From: Lunularia cruciata
Taxonomy: Eukaryota; Streptophyta; Marchantiopsida; Lunulariales; Lunulariaceae
Assembly (NCBI GenBank): GCA_948567375.1
Contig: OX419759.1
Location: 50,992,593-51,056,592, forward strand
Length of the DNA stretch: 64,000 nt
Direction: 5' to 3'
The translations under genes were made by a program, and so were the position numbers. Positions 46,049 through 57,783 of this stretch are shown piece by piece (the first letter of the stretch is position 1; each line of letters starts with the position of its first letter). The notes under the pieces were generated by a model that did no database searches, was not told the DNA's origin, and saw only the letters and a program-made list of their open reading frames with translations.

Positions 46049-49000
46049 TATGTCGTTTCATATTTCAGTATGTTCTTCCCCGAATTTTTCAAGATGTATG
46101 TTCAGTGTGACTCCCTCCCATTGTCACCACTCCTTGCCAATTATACCTGTTATTATTCTCAGTGGGTTCCTCTTGAGACCCTTTCTGCCTGAGCTATCAA
46201 AAGACACTCCAATTAATTACTGTATGACTATTGAGGAAATGTTCTATCTTTCTGATCCTTTGTATTGAGACTTCCCGGAACTTGGTGAGTGAGTGAGCAA
46301 GGAAAGTCTCATTACGACAATGATGTCTTAATGGGAATCGTTCATAAACATGAAGGACCTTGATATTATCCCTTACCTTGAGTACCAACCCGTGTACTAC
46401 TACTTCTACTCCCATCTGCAAGGGAGATGGGCAACTCGACGAGGTGCAAAAAAGATTGGCTGGTCCAAGCAGTGATTCACTGGATCTTACTAGGATTTCG
46501 AAATGGGTTCATGCCCTGTTAAAAGCCACGGCCAAGGAGACAACGCTAACTTGTGTTACAAGAATGTGTACAGCAGCTGGTATGGAGAGGATGGAGAAGG
46601 AGTCTCAAAGCGGGACAACCAATCAGACTGCCGACTTGAAGCACACCCAGTTCAACTGTATCGTCTATGACTACTGTACACATACTGACAGAGTTGCTAA
46701 ACTCAAGGAACTGGTCGCAGGCTAGTCCTGAGTATGACTAATACCTATTGATGTTTAAAACTCAGATTATAATTTTAGGTGAATTGTAACATAACTTCAG
46801 ATTGATGTAGTTCAAGTATAACCTAAACATCAGTTCAATTATTAATTCAATCTATAGTCCACAACACCCAGGAGGTTGGTCCTCACACACTGCGTAGATT
46901 GAAAGATGATCTTATGCACAACGTTTGCTTTCTAAGTGATTGCATGCCTACCAAATCCTTCTTATCTACCCTATCTAAAGCTAGAGCTAGCTTCTCATGG
47001 ATAAATCCGTCTCCTAATCACTGGCAGAGTGTGACTTGCAATCAGGCAGGCTCGGTTCATTAGCAACTCTCGGCAGGACATGTTGACTCCTGGGTGTTGT
47101 GGACTCTAGAGTCCACAACACCCAGTGTTTGGCTGGGCATATAATCTTTGCAGTATAAATTGCCCCTTTCAGAGGTTTCTTTTCACCAAGGTCAAGTCTA
47201 ATCTTTACAATTGATCGGAGCCTCGTAACATGGAGATGGTGCCGAGCAAAATAAATCATCCGAATTCGAAGACTTTTCGTCTTAAAATTCTCAAGCGATT
47301 GCTTCGTTTGTCATATAGCGCTTGGGCATGAGAAAATGGTGAAGCAATTAGCACAACTGTCGCTGCAATTGCTAAACATTTGTAAATGTCTGAAAACACT
47401 TATTCTTCACATTTTCGTTGTATAACGACGAGTTGTCAGGATGGACGTTTTCCTCCTTTGAGACCGCAAAGATGAACTTTGTGGTCTCAAGATCAAGTGT
47501 GTAACACAGGGGTGCTAGACTGCTATATGCGAATTGCAAGAGTAAAATTGACTTAAACTGCACTCTGAACTCAAAGATTGATTGCATGGACACCAGAACA
47601 TGACTGCCACTCCTGAAGTTGTTATTCTCTCACCTCAGTTCCGCCTTTGGCATGCAATGAGGGACAGCACCCAATATCAATCCCAAACAGACACATTGTC
47701 AAGTGATGCCATGCAAAAAGAAGAAAAGAGTGCCGATATAGAACACGGGCTTGAAATTCGAAAGAAGCAGCAAAATGCTTGATTCACGAACACGTGACGA
47801 CCACCTCGGGCATTGTCAAGGAGAGGATGTCGATCCTTGTTCAACGCTGGGAAAGCCTAAACGACAATTGACACTTCTCTTGAGTAAGAACTACTGCAAT
47901 ACAAATAATCTCAACCTCACTAATTTTTGTAGGATTCAAGCTGAGCCGAGGAATCACCAGTGCAATAATTAGCATCCAGGCAGAAATATAACCAGATCGG
48001 GAGCAGAAAGCTACCTATACATTCTAGCTTGCTACACTAGCTATAATTTTAACGGTGAACTAGTTGCATACCACCAGTACCGTAATTGTGAGACTCCCAA
48101 TCTGGACGATATGACATGTCGTCAAGACATGTTTGAACCACTTGTCATTGGCAATGGGAAATGTAAGTCGTGAAAGCTTCATCAAACTTCTCCAGAAGAT
48201 TTGACGCGATGACCATGATTGTCTTGAGAAATTTGATGCTTGCGTCAGTATGTATCCTTCATATATACAGACTGGAAGCAGATTCAACACGAGATGGAAG
48301 GAGCCGGGTGATTGTTATGGATGGACGCGTGATTGTTATCTGTTTTCGACAGATACAGCTTTTCCGGTGTCTAGAAGACACTGCTAATGGAAACGCTTTT
48401 AAACCTGTGATTATCAAGTGTTAAATGCAGTTTCACCAAACATCGACTGTTGAATAACTTTTACACTCTTCATAGGAGCAACACCGGACTCTTCCGGGTG
48501 TACACACACAGTCCCCATATCTTGCACCAGACAATCCAGACATTTACAGAGGAGTATTAAAATCATACTCACATCATGTGGGTTTGCGAAACATATGATG
48601 CAGCAGCAGTTGATCTTACAGTCAGTAACTGTACCAGGAATGAATTTTCAGGGTGAGAATCTTGGCAGGTGTAGACATATCCATCGTGTGAGAGTGAAGC
48701 AATTCGCTTCCAGAACAGTGCTGTTATTCATTCACACGTGCCTTGAATAGTTCATCAACATCATCGGAAAAATATAATATTTACAAGAAGGGGGTGCGCT
48801 GTACTGTATGTATAGTCTTATTTCTTGATTTTCTGAAGGGTCGAGTGAATATATTCTACACAGGAGCGTTGCGAGCTGGGGTCCAGTCTTCATCTCAGAA
48901 TAATTCATAGAAGAAGCGTATCCCCGTCTGGGATCATCAGTTCTTCTTGCTGCTGCTGGTGCGTGTGTTTGTATCTCGAGATAAATCAAGCGAGGATCAT

Positions 49001-49050
49001 TGCAACCTGATTCAGCTTGGTTAAGCTTTCTAGGTGTGTTTCCTATCCTG
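46049..49050. other. No confident gene; contains one inverted-repeat element
   Basis: The longest open frame is 46360-46725 (plus, 121 codons), Thr- and Lys-rich, without a domain I recognise; it may be a fragment or chance. The rest has only short open frames. The terminal-repeat element at 46853-47125 is listed separately. Confidence 0.4.
46853..47125. mobile_element. Small inverted-repeat element ending in a 36-bp palindrome
   Basis: AGTCCACAACACCCAGGAG at 46856-46874 recurs inverted at 47087-47105, giving 19-bp perfect terminal repeats around about 210 bp and TA-like flanks. The right repeat is followed at once by a third, partial copy in the opposite direction, so 47090-47125 is a perfect 36-bp palindrome centred on CTCTAGAG. 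No transposase is encoded. It is probably a nonautonomous DNA transposon (MITE-like), with a second end or partial copy abutting it. Confidence 0.65.
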
Positions 49051-49520
49051 CTAGGTAAGAATAGCTTCAGATTTGGATTGCACTTCCGTCCCGAGAGTGG
49101 AGGTTATAGTCCAACCGGTGCTGGACGGCAGGTTTTGAAGTTTGGATTGTTGGAGTGTGGTTGATAGTTAGATTTTGCACCTGTTTAATGAAATCCGAAT
49201 CAAATTAGTCTGTTATATAGACCGGTGCTGGATCGGGAGAACTTTAAATTCGTCCTCGCTGCGCTTGGTGGTCTTGGAAAGCATGCTAGTGCAGTCAAGC
49301 TGACTCAATTGCGCTACTCTCAGATTTGAAACTGTTAAAATGTATTATTAGTTCGATCTAGGATTGACCTCCTTGCATTGATACGGTTGAATTTCACCCT
49401 AGACTGTGAGTGGATCCGAGATGCTGATGTAATTCGTCAATGCGTCAGACACTCCGCTGACGATTGGAGCTCCGAGTTGGTGCAGATCTGCGCGACGAAG
49501 GACAATCAGGTTCAATCAAG

Positions 49521-50024
49521 ATGTCGACTGGCGTAGCATTCGCGGGTGATGAGACCGCACCTTTCTTTGGGTTCATCGGAGCTGCCGCAGCGCTGGTGTT
49601 CTCGTGCATGGGGGCGGCGTATGGAACAGCCAAGAGCGGAGTCGGGGTCGCGAGCATGGGAGTCATGCGACCCGAGCTCGTCATGAAATCCATCGTACCG
49701 GTGGTCATGGCAGGAGTGTTGGGTATTTACGGGCTCATCATCGCCGTCATCATTTCCACCGGCATCAACCCTAAGGCCAAACCCTACTACTTATTCGACG
49801 GGTATGCGCATCTCTCGTCTGGTTTGGCTTGTGGTTTGGCAGGGCTCTCTGCCGGCATGGCGATCGGAATAGTGGGAGACGCCGGAGTCAGGGCCAACGC
49901 CCAGCAGCCTAAGCTTTTCGTCGGAATGATTCTTATTCTCATTTTCGCTGAGGCGCTTGCCCTCTACGGGCTTATCGTCGGCATCATTCTGTCATCTCGC
50001 GCCGGCCAATCCCGAGGAGATTAG
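49521..50024 (+). CDS. VHA-c: V-type proton ATPase 16-kDa proteolipid subunit c
   Basis: Encodes 167 residues, the usual length for this subunit. The c subunit forms the membrane rotor ring of the vacuolar H+-ATPase, which pumps protons into the vacuole and endomembrane compartments. Four hydrophobic helices are visible (about residues 12-34, 54-78, 93-117 and 131-157). The proton-carrying glutamate is E144 in helix 4, within [11 protein letters not shown]. The N terminus ([12 protein letters not shown]) and the [18 protein letters not shown] loop are typical of plant proteins. The start is the first ATG in the frame; the sequence upstream has no ATG. The coding region is uninterrupted, with no intron, which is unusual for plant VHA-c genes. 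A donor-like AGGTAAG near 49053 suggests a possible intron in the 5' leader. Reading frame intact; probably functional. Confidence 0.97.
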   Translation: MSTGVAFAGDETAPFFGFIGAAAALVFSCMGAAYGTAKSGVGVASMGVMRPELVMKSIVPVVMAGVLGIYGLIIAVIISTGINPKAKPYYLFDGYAHLSSGLACGLAGLSAGMAIGIVGDAGVRANAQQPKLFVGMILILIFAEALALYGLIVGIILSSRAGQSRGD

Positions 50025-50790
50025 ACTTCCGATCGAAGCCCATGCGCTGCTTTTTCCTCATGCATAGAGAGAGTATAGAAGCCGCGACCACTCGACGGGC
50101 TTCCGGTGTACATAGCCATTTCTTTTGACGAAGTGTGTAGTGAGAAGCATACGGCGCAATCGAAGACATATAAAGGAACGATCATGATGATTCTGTATTC
50201 TGTTGATTGTGTGGTGTATTCAGCAAAGCAGAGTTTCATCATTTGAGCTTTGATGGTACAATTGTCGGGAAGACTTTTTCATTGAATTGTGTAGTTTCTA
50301 CATTGAAGCAGAGCTGCAAAGTCTCCGGTACCTTAGCCTATTGACTTTGCAACTTTTTCGCCAAATTAAAGCTTAACTGGTGAAAGGCGGTGAGTTTGAA
50401 TATGGTAGTCCTTCATAAGACGTTGTGTGCCCACCACAGCCAGAGACAATGCAGACTAAATTATATAAATATACACATAGATAGGCAGATATAGAACTTG
50501 ATACCAGGCTGGACCGATTTATTTGATCTATTTGTAGCTTAACGTTCTACAAGTGGTAATTCATAAGTTTGAAAGGGCTTGAAAGCTTGATAATCTTTAA
50601 TAACTATAATTGTATGGAGATGGCATGACCAAGTAAAATCTAAACCAGCTGTTGCTAATATAGACGTCACTAGTTGTAAAAACAGTTGACATGATAAAAA
50701 TATACACTATAATCGTCAAAAATAGACAAATACACCATGTGCAATTAACATTGCAGCTCGCCATTGTTATGATAATCTCACTTAGTCAAT
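50025..50790. other. VHA-c 3' flank
   Basis: Probable 3' untranslated sequence and intergenic DNA. No second gene is visible; open frames on the minus strand overlapping 49984-50242 are short and featureless. Confidence 0.5.
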
Positions 50791-51133
50791 AACGTTGTCC
50801 GCAAAGTCCCTAAACACACCTTAAACTCGCGTCAGTGGGTGAATATTCCGCACGTGTAACGTGGTTATTCTGCGAGTTAGACAAATCTCACATACACTCC
50901 GAAATGAGCCTCTCGTGAGTTTATGGCGGGTTTGGAGAGTAAACTCATTAGCGCGCATTAGGGGATTTCCGATCCGGAGCAAAATGATCCGCGTCGTCAG
51001 TACTTTATGATCTACTATTAAATATCATCGTTTTCCTCAAAACATCGCAGTCACGAGCTTGACGCCAATTCAATTCTCTCATTTCACTTTGCGTCACAAT
51101 TCTTCACGAGTCTGTTACTTTGCGGACAACGTT
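50791..51133. mobile_element. 343-bp terminal-inverted-repeat element (MITE-like)
   Basis: AACGTTGTCCGCAAAGT at 50791-50807 is the exact reverse complement of 51117-51133. The interior is noncoding and distinctly richer in CG than the AT-rich flanks, and includes a CACGTGTAACGTGG stretch containing an ABRE/G-box core. I could not identify a target-site duplication or superfamily. It lies 0.8 kb downstream of the VHA-c gene. Confidence 0.7.
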
Positions 51134-51592
51134 CATGTATGAGCAAGGACGACGACCCAATGCTCACAACTACAGAAAGAAAAGATCGACTCCTATGTTA
51201 GCAGCGTGCGTTTAACGGGGTAGAGAGTTTTCGTAGTTGAGCATGATGGATGGAGAGGTGTAGTTGTTTTGATGGTTCCAAATAGATACTAAATCAGATG
51301 AAACTTAATTGGGTGGATCAGGTGAACTATCGTGAATAACACTAGCGTTGTGAGCAGGTATTGGTCCTTTCCATCATCACACAATACCGAGAAACAAACG
51401 TGACCATGTCTATTTTGAGGTGATAGTGGATATTAGAAACCGGCATGGTATTTAGTTTCAAGTATAGCAATGCCAGAGAATTTCAATGACATATACAAAT
51501 AAACTATCTCTACCTTAATAAGGCAAGGATCAAGCCAAAAGACGTTAACTTGGAGCAAAATAAATTGAAGAAATCCAAGGATGCTACACACC

Positions 51593-51677
51593 CCGACCTT
51601 AGCTCAGTTGGAAGAGAGGGACAGGGACACCAACCCGACATGTCTCAAGGTCGCTGGTTCACATCCGGCGAGTCGGA
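51593..51677 (+). pseudogene. tRNA-Tyr-like relic
   Basis: The 5' half CCGACCTTAGCTCAGTTGG and the 3' half GGTCGCTGGTTC..ATCCGGC..GTCGGA match plant tRNA-Tyr. The internal A-box is intact and the B-box is nearly so (GGTTCACATCC instead of GGTTCGAATCC). The anticodon arm is damaged: no GTA anticodon and an oversized loop (GGGACACCAACCCGA), and the acceptor stem has a mismatch. It is either a tRNA pseudogene or the head of a tRNA-derived SINE; the sequence after it gives no clear SINE body. Confidence 0.75.
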
Positions 51678-54014
51678 TGAGCAGTATACGGTTTCATAAA
51701 CTCGGAAGGAAAAGGTTGTGATTTGTGATTCGAGAATTCGAACAAACGGAGGTCTGTGAATTCGTTTGTATTCTGGGTCCTCTGTTTCGCTTGGGAAGTT
51801 AAGCAAATGACGGCACAAAACTTTTCTGTCTATTTACGTATACCAAATGTGTTTACCAAATACGATACATATGTATGCCAATACTTGGGCGGCACAAAGT
51901 TTTGTATACACCTCACGTTACGATGTGTTAACCATCGACATCAGGAACGCCAGAGAATGATAAAGACGTCATCATCAAGTCTTATCTGACTGACTGTTAG
52001 TAGTGAAGAGCAAACCGGACGCTGACTGTGACCAAACTCTAAATGCAATTTGCCTCAAGTACTAAAGGTAGGAAATGGCAGTGATCCAGTGTTGTTTGCT
52101 ACCTTGATGTGTCGGCCTTTACGAAGTGTTCCATGTGACATAATCTACTGAACTAAGATGTGCCTTATAGAGTAGGCCGCTGGGTATTTCTACTCCCGTA
52201 ATGAGGTGTACCATTTTGATCCGCATAGGCAGAAAATTAAACGGTACTTTGCTAGCCCAGAATCCACCCTCTCATACAATGGACGCACGCAGTACTCAGT
52301 GTGACCTAGTCATTTGTATAGATTTCAGTGTCATCACGATTTTAAGCACAGCTCACGATTCGCCTTCTCGTCTACAAGTATAATATGCAATTTCAATGAC
52401 AGCACAGTTTCGATCTCATCCAATGCTGTAACTGATTTGGTTAGGCCATACCTGCTAAAGCACTCAGTTATACTGATCATAGTGAACATATACTCATGAT
52501 CTACACGGATCAGAAGTTTCCTGATGCTGACTTAAGTAGTAGGTCAGTCCCAGTGATTCGTGCAACGATCTCTAAAGTGCTTCCACAGTTTTAGGGCTCA
52601 CAACGATGGTTCAATCTCCCACTCACTCACTGCCCACTCTGTCATTATTGTCGACCATGTACGATCACTGAATAATGACATCATGAGTTCATAGTGATCG
52701 TTCCATAGTAGGATAGGTGCCATCGTAGGTCGTCCCGATTAACTTATATCCAGTTCCATTGGTGATGTTCCCAAAACTAAGGGCACGGCGACTTACGTTA
52801 TTCCTCTTCCCCTTTTCTCGGGGAAGAGGAACAAGGTAAGTTGGATTGACATCCACGGTACAACCTGGTGCTGAATATCCGTGGTTGAGGACTTCCTTCA
52901 AGGCAGCGGCAAGGAACTGCTCTCATCCATTAAGCTCAATAAAGTTAAGATAACCAAACAAACAGATAAAAGAGAAACAGAACCATAATACGGGTCCAAT
53001 TGCAGAAGTTGATGATTACCAGGGTAATTTGGAATGCATTCCGGTAGCAGCCCTGCCCTGTCAGGAGAGGTTACTGAAGTACAGAGAAAGTTTAAGACCA
53101 CATTGACGTGTGATTTCTAGCCCTCGTCAAATCAGTCCACACCCGTACCACTGAGTATCAACTCATTTCAATTAGCTGATACTCACATACCAGCCAGTTT
53201 GGAGCTTGAGCTTGCCACTTGCAGCTAATATTTAGAGCTGACTCGTGACGAAAAAAGACTGGCCTCGGCACATATGAATAATTTGCACGTGTAACCAGTG
53301 CCTCTACCTAAGCAATTGAAAGTAACCTTGTGAAGAAAATGCATGTTGAAGCCAATATGGCAGTAGCTTTGTCCCATAAGGGACATAGGATTACTGTTTC
53401 TCCTCCTTACATTTAGAGAAATCATCCGGTCGAAAGGGAATCCTTTTCTCACCTCTCTTCAATTAGTACTTCCTAATTAGTATCATACACTAGACTGAGC
53501 AGTTCAAGGTATAAAGTCGGATGAGCTGAGTTGGTGATGTCTAGACAAGGCTCTTTAGGTCACAAGAACACAATGTTCGCGTACCTCGACTTGGGAGATG
53601 AGGCATGCATACAGCAGGAGAGGGGTAGGAAAGGGAACAGAGAAGAGGCTAATCAAAAGAGAACTAGATGGAAAGAGTGAGAACTCATAGAAAGGGCGAG
53701 AAATAAGGACTACGTGATCCTCAAGAACATCTCCATATGTCAGCTTCCCGATGCTCTACCTCACGAGAGGTCCAACTTCTGTGAATTGAACCTTCTGGAG
53801 TGAATTTGACCACCTAAATGGCTCAATTGCAATCTACCATCCTAAAATAAAATAAACAAAAGCCGTTGTCCATTCGTCTCCAGTAACGTAGATAGAAACC
53901 TGAAGAAGAGGTATGTCTACATTTCAGACCACCATCATTTCTCGAACTGAATCGCCACGAACAAATCAAAACCTCATTTTGCCCGCATGTATTTCATACT
54001 GCAGTGACCGCCTT
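51678..54014. other. No confident gene
   Basis: Short open frames only. A 12-bp perfect hairpin lies at 52801-52831. The last few hundred bases are likely 3' untranslated sequence of the minus-strand gene ending at 54015. Confidence 0.5.
52801..52831. repeat. 12-bp perfect hairpin
   Basis: TTCCTCTTCCCC and its exact complement GGGGAAGAGGAA flank a 7-nt loop. Function unknown. Confidence 0.85.
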
Positions 54015-55745
54015 CTATGCTGCTAATAACATCTCACCACCAATAACACCACCAATAACACGAACTTCCGATTCGGTAGTTTTATCTAGATTACTCTCCT
54101 CCGTTTTCTCCTCCTCTTTGGGCAGATCCACCTTCGCTACCAGGATCTCTACCTCCGGCGTAATAGCTTCGACCTCCTGCTCCTTTTCTGGTTCCACTGC
54201 AGGGGGTTTGACTTCTATAGACCCCTCCTTAACAGGCACTGCTTCCTCTCCTCTCTCCCTCTTCTCTTTAGCCTCTTGTTGAAGCTTCAAATACTCCTGC
54301 TTCTTCGACTTTACCTCCTCCACTGATTTGGGTGCATCTCCGACAATAGTTGGAGGGGAAAGTTTCACTTTCTGAAAGGAAGTCAGCACATCCAGAGAGA
54401 GCAAAAGTCTTTCTTTTTCTTTGCTTTTAGTGGCAGGCGCTACTTTCTTTTTTCCCTTGCCTTTGGAGGTGCCCAGGAACCACCCATCTAATTCCTCGTC
54501 GTTCCTGTTCTTTTTGCTGATTACAATGTTCCCAACTCCCTTGGGTGCTACAATCTCGGTTTTCACAGGGGCTACAGCGACTCCTTCCTCCGCCACCGGG
54601 GCATGCTTCTGCAAGTAGGAGATGAGCTGGTCGCAGATGATGATCTCATCCGTGTAAGGTTCCACAAAATTTTCAAGCTCTCTCTCTTTCCGAATTTTAT
54701 CCCGCTCCTTGCGCTCCGCTTCTCTCTTCTCATAGTCTTTGCGCCTCTGCAATGTTTGCTGCTCCTTCCATTGTCGTTCTCTCTCCCAGTATTCATCTTC
54801 TTTGGCGCGAAACTCCGCTTTCAACTCCTTCACTTCATCTCTAAGAGCCTTGATCTTCTCAAAAGCCCCATTCCTCTCTTCGATCAAAGATGGAATGTCG
54901 ACGGCCTGTGATGCATCCCTCTCTCTAATTTCAGCCAATAGCCTTCTCTGTTCATCTTGTTGTGACTTCAAGCCGTTCAAAGTTTGATCCTTCTCCCTGA
55001 TCTTCTCCATGATATCTGCCCTGGAAGCTTCGTCCGCGGTAATCTGTTCCATTCTGTCGTTATAATCCCTAACGAAGTCCCTCGATTTCGTCAACTCCTT
55101 CACTTGTAGCATGAATTTCTTCTCCTCCTGAAGAGAGAGCGAGGTATGCGTCATCTTGTACTCGAGCTTCTTGATTTCCTCGTCGATCTGCTCAACACGC
55201 ACGTAAGGCAACTTCTCACGTAAAGATCTTGCATCTGCGCGCATCCTCTCTCTCATCTTGTCCGCCAGATCCAACTCCTCCCTGAGAGCCCTCTTCTCGT
55301 CCATCACAGATCGGAAAGAAGAAGTTAAGTCGCTCAACCGACTCCGGGCTTCCAAAACCTCCTGTGAAACAACATGCTTGTTCTGCTGCTTGCTGTCAAT
55401 CACACTCTTAATCTCGAAGATTCTAGCCTGCAAGCCATCCACTTCCCCAAACACCTTCGCTACTTGCTCGTCCAAATTTGCCTTCTGCGGCCTCTCCAGC
55501 CTCTTCACCCTCTGTATTCTCTGCGCCACTTCCTTCACCTCCACCTCTGGAACCACTGACTCCAGAGGCTGAATAGCGGTCTCTATCAACCCTACCATGT
55601 CTTCTGCCTGCGCTTCACAAGCCCGATTGACACCACCGCGCGCCTCAATAAGCAAAAGCCCTCCACCGCATTCATTCCCAAACAAACACTGTTCACAACT
55701 AAATGAGCTGCTCTCTACAAGACTACCACAACCACCGGACCTCAT
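54015..55745 (-). CDS. Bfr1-like coiled-coil protein
   Basis: A single uninterrupted frame of 576 residues. Residues about 70-360 are almost continuous charged coiled coil (Lys, Glu, Arg, Gln). Within it, LPYVRVEQIDEEIKKLEYKM (174-198, shown in part) and the following LQEEKKFMLQVKELTKSR resemble the conserved core of Bfr1-type proteins, as does ENFVEPYTDEIIICDQLISYL (358-378, shown in part). A Lys-rich stretch (GKGKKKVAPATKSK) and LSLDVLTSFQKVKLSPP follow, then an acidic Glu/Pro/Val-rich tail. Yeast Bfr1 is a polysome- and ER-associated RNA-binding protein tied to secretion and nuclear segregation; the plant role is not settled here. The first 49 residues are Cys/Gly/Ser-rich and look unlike the rest, so translation may begin at M50 (55598) or the leader may be spliced. 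A plant proton-pump-interactor-type coiled-coil protein is the main alternative. Confidence 0.75.
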   Translation of the reverse strand: MRSGGCGSLVESSSFSCEQCLFGNECGGGLLLIEARGGVNRACEAQAEDMVGLIETAIQPLESVVPEVEVKEVAQRIQRVKRLERPQKANLDEQVAKVFGEVDGLQARIFEIKSVIDSKQQNKHVVSQEVLEARSRLSDLTSSFRSVMDEKRALREELDLADKMRERMRADARSLREKLPYVRVEQIDEEIKKLEYKMTHTSLSLQEEKKFMLQVKELTKSRDFVRDYNDRMEQITADEASRADIMEKIREKDQTLNGLKSQQDEQRRLLAEIRERDASQAVDIPSLIEERNGAFEKIKALRDEVKELKAEFRAKEDEYWERERQWKEQQTLQRRKDYEKREAERKERDKIRKERELENFVEPYTDEIIICDQLISYLQKHAPVAEEGVAVAPVKTEIVAPKGVGNIVISKKNRNDEELDGWFLGTSKGKGKKKVAPATKSKEKERLLLSLDVLTSFQKVKLSPPTIVGDAPKSVEEVKSKKQEYLKLQQEAKEKRERGEEAVPVKEGSIEVKPPAVEPEKEQEVEAITPEVEILVAKVDLPKEEEKTEESNLDKTTESEVRVIGGVIGGEMLLAA

Positions 55746-56200
55746 TTCACAAATGACAGAACGGCATTAAACCAAACAACCCGAATCCCTCCAACTAACA
55801 CCATTCATTCATTCATTCATGATCAATAAACAGCACGCGACAGGACCGCGCCGCAAAATTCTCTCCAGAGAAAGAAATCGAGCCCCGACGAAAATCAGTA
55901 GGTTTTGAAAAGTTGTGACACGATCGTACCTTTGGCAGGACAACAGCACCACCGAACCAACAGCTGCAGCTGCCGCTCGCTGTAGTGTTGCTTCTTTCTC
56001 TCTTATTCCGACGAAGAGAAAATCTCTCTCTCTTTCTCGTTCTCGAGTCTCGAGGAAGAAGCTTGAGCAAGAGAGAGAGCGCTCCGCGCAGTTCCTTGTT
56101 CACCAAACAAACGGATGAGTTCGACTCCGTTGGTCGGCAGGTCCATCCATCCATCCATTTAAAATAATGATCCACTTAACAGTACCCTGTCGTCGCAGTC
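55746..56200 (-). promoter_or_regulatory. Probable leader and promoter of the Bfr1-like gene
   Basis: The minus strand upstream of the start is GA-rich around 56010-56080 (runs of AGAGA), a common feature of plant 5' leaders. A donor-like AAG/GTACG lies near 55930. Short tandem CATTCATTCATT (55803-55818) and CATCCATC (56143-56158) runs are present. The TATA box and start site were not resolved. Confidence 0.45.
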
Positions 56201-57753
56201 CCGTCAAACAGTCGAAGCGCTCTCCTCTGTTCCCGCTGACAATCAGCCGCCGCCTTCCGTAACCTGCTGACTGTTACACTGTAATCGTTATAGGTACCTA
56301 CACATTTGAGTCTACTATAGTTCTCTAATGCTCTTGACCTACGGGGAGGAAGTTCACCGATTCAGTCCGGTTATGTCTGTCCGACTCCGTTCGGAGAGTT
56401 TAGGGCTTTAGGAAACTCGTTTAAGATCTTTCTATATCTAGCCGTCCTTGTCTCAAATCTGACGGTTGAGACGTCTGCTACTACAGAAACATACAGCTAC
56501 AACACCGAACTCTCGTGTTACGAACATATCTCTAGATGAGGTCTATTTTGGCGGTCCTCGTTCTGACTTCATCGGGCTAGACAAGACAAAAGAACTTTAG
56601 CGGACCCTGTCATGCACGTAGAGTTCAGTGCCGCCTTGTGCGGCGCTTACCTGGTTTGCAGAAGGGAGCGGCGGCCGGTCAACCTCTTCTCTGATTTAGC
56701 TGGAATTCTGCTGTAACGACTGGGGCCAATTCTTGCTCTAATTTAGCTGAAACGGATCTGTACAGCTTGGAGAAAGTCTTCTCTGATTTGACGTGCTGGT
56801 GGGTTGGTCAAGTTGTGTCTGACGAAAGTTCAATCTTCGGCAATAGGAATTCTGTATTCAGACGAGGAGGTGCAGCATTGATTGAAGATTTAGCAGCGAT
56901 GTGTCTCTTGAGATTCGCCCCACTCGTTTGTGCTGCGGTTACAGTAGGGAAATCATATTTCCGAGATGCGAAAGCAGGAAGGGAAGAGTTGAAGGTCAGC
57001 CACCCCTCATTCTCCCCACATCAGTAGTGCGTTTCCCTTCTTTAGTGCGCCAAGATCTATGAGGACTCTGGAACCAGCCAAAAGATAGTGTCTCTCTAGT
57101 CTATGTGATCCAACAACAGCTCTTCGTGGTAATTCATGCGAATCCAAATCTTGATAACTTTGTAAAAGCTTTTTGCGGGAGTATTCTAAAAGTGGACCTT
57201 GATTTCGAAAGTTGAAATCGAGCAAACTTGAGAGAAGGTGTGCAGAAGGCTGCCACTTTGCACTGACTCGCGGAAGTATTGCACTTGTCGAAAACTTTAA
57301 GCAAACACAAATTAAGTTGCAATTGAAATTTCAGATTTTGATCTCCTAGGCTCTTCCGTTGCAGTGACCGCACTTGCAAATGATTCGTGGGGAGCCAGTC
57401 ACAAATGCTTGCCACGACTGAAAGGTCCGTCATTGATCACGTCATCGGATTCCGATATAGACAGTGGATTTAACCAGACAGTTCCTACTAGATTCTACAC
57501 GCTCATGTCAAATCATACGTCTAGTGCATGTTTCTCTGGGGTCCAGACTCCCGAGCTACCGCAGAAGACGTGATTCACAGCATGATTCTGATCGAATGAG
57601 ATAGATGGCAAGACAAGATGTTGCAACCTCATGTACGCGTGACCCACTTCGCAATGGTAGTCTGGAAACTCGCTGCGCCATGAGCGATACCTAACTTATA
57701 GATAGTCCGAAGAGGTCTACATTTTGTTTACTTACAGTACCACCAATCACCAA

Positions 57754-57783
57754 AGTAAGTTTCTGAGCTTACAGAAACTTACT
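57754..57783. repeat. 12-bp perfect hairpin
   Basis: AGTAAGTTTCTG and its complement CAGAAACTTACT enclose the 6-nt loop AGCTTA. Function unknown. Confidence 0.85.

Noticed and set aside
46360-46725. 121-codon plus-strand frame
   Set aside because: Open and not repetitive, but I recognise no domain and it stands alone in transposon-rich DNA; left as unassigned.
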